Positions 13,282 through 13,292 of a DNA stretch of 13,292 bases are shown here, one piece after another. This DNA is from Pseudomonadota bacterium (GTDB taxonomy: Bacteria; Pseudomonadota; Alphaproteobacteria; Rhizobiales; Rhizobiaceae), in contig JAEZXX010000019.1 of NCBI GenBank assembly GCA_023419535.1, forward strand, positions 1-13,292. Direction: 5' to 3'. How positions within the stretch are numbered: position 1 is the stretch's first letter; every line of letters begins with the position of its first letter. The translations under genes and the position numbers were made by a program. The notes under the pieces are model-generated. The model was not told the origin of the DNA and searched no databases. It saw only the letters and a list, made by a program, of their open reading frames with translations.

Positions 13282-13292
13282 TTGCAGACCTG
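13282..13292 (-). rRNA. Probable 3' end of a 5S rRNA gene (partial, runs off the right edge)
   Basis: On the minus strand the window begins CAGGTCTGC and continues AAATCGCATC. This resembles the 3' end and immediate downstream bases of rhizobial 5S rRNA genes, where GGTCGCTGCCAGGTCTGC is the conserved ending. Only about ten bases of the gene are inside, so the call is by recognition plus the adjacent terminator-like hairpin. The mature 3' end is approximate. Confidence 0.5.

Overview
The window looks like chromosomal DNA from a high-GC alphaproteobacterium, probably a member of the Hyphomicrobiales (Rhizobiales). The grounds are the strong G/C preference at third codon positions, the gene families present, an IS630-type transposase tail at the left edge, and a right edge that resembles the sequence just downstream of a rhizobial-type 5S rRNA gene. 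The genus cannot be fixed from this sequence.

Layout. Bases 1-122 are the right end of an IS630-family insertion sequence. It abuts the stop codon of an ABC-F ATPase gene (122-1942, minus). A 183-base gap separates that gene from a plus-strand pair: a class III CoA-transferase (2126-3322) and an M20 metallohydrolase (3383-4777). These run tail-to-tail, with one base between stop codons, into a five-gene minus-strand operon (9255 down to 4779). In transcription order the operon encodes a periplasmic binding protein, an ATPase, a permease with a TTG start, a GntR/FCD repressor and a second, paralogous binding protein. A 263-base A+T-richer region with repeated and palindromic boxes separates the operon from a divergent fumarylacetoacetate-hydrolase-fold gene (9519-10205, plus). 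Next come, on the minus strand, a cNMP-binding/patatin phospholipase (10244-12055) and a short-chain dehydrogenase (12235-13038). The last ~90 bases hold a candidate rRNA-operon terminator and the probable 3' edge of a 5S rRNA gene, both read on the minus strand.

How the genes may work together. The middle of the window (about 2.1-10.2 kb) reads as a regulated uptake-and-catabolism locus. An NMT1/SsuA-type ABC importer with two binding proteins would bring in a small organic compound. The M20 enzyme could cleave an amide, carbamoyl or acyl bond, the CoA-transferase could activate a carboxylate, and the FAH-fold hydrolase could split a C-C bond of an acylpyruvate-like intermediate. The GntR/FCD protein would sense the substrate or a product. 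The substrate is not identifiable from sequence alone. The ABC-F, patatin and SDR genes probably do not belong to this pathway, although the SDR could. I see no CRISPR array, tRNA, prophage or defence system.
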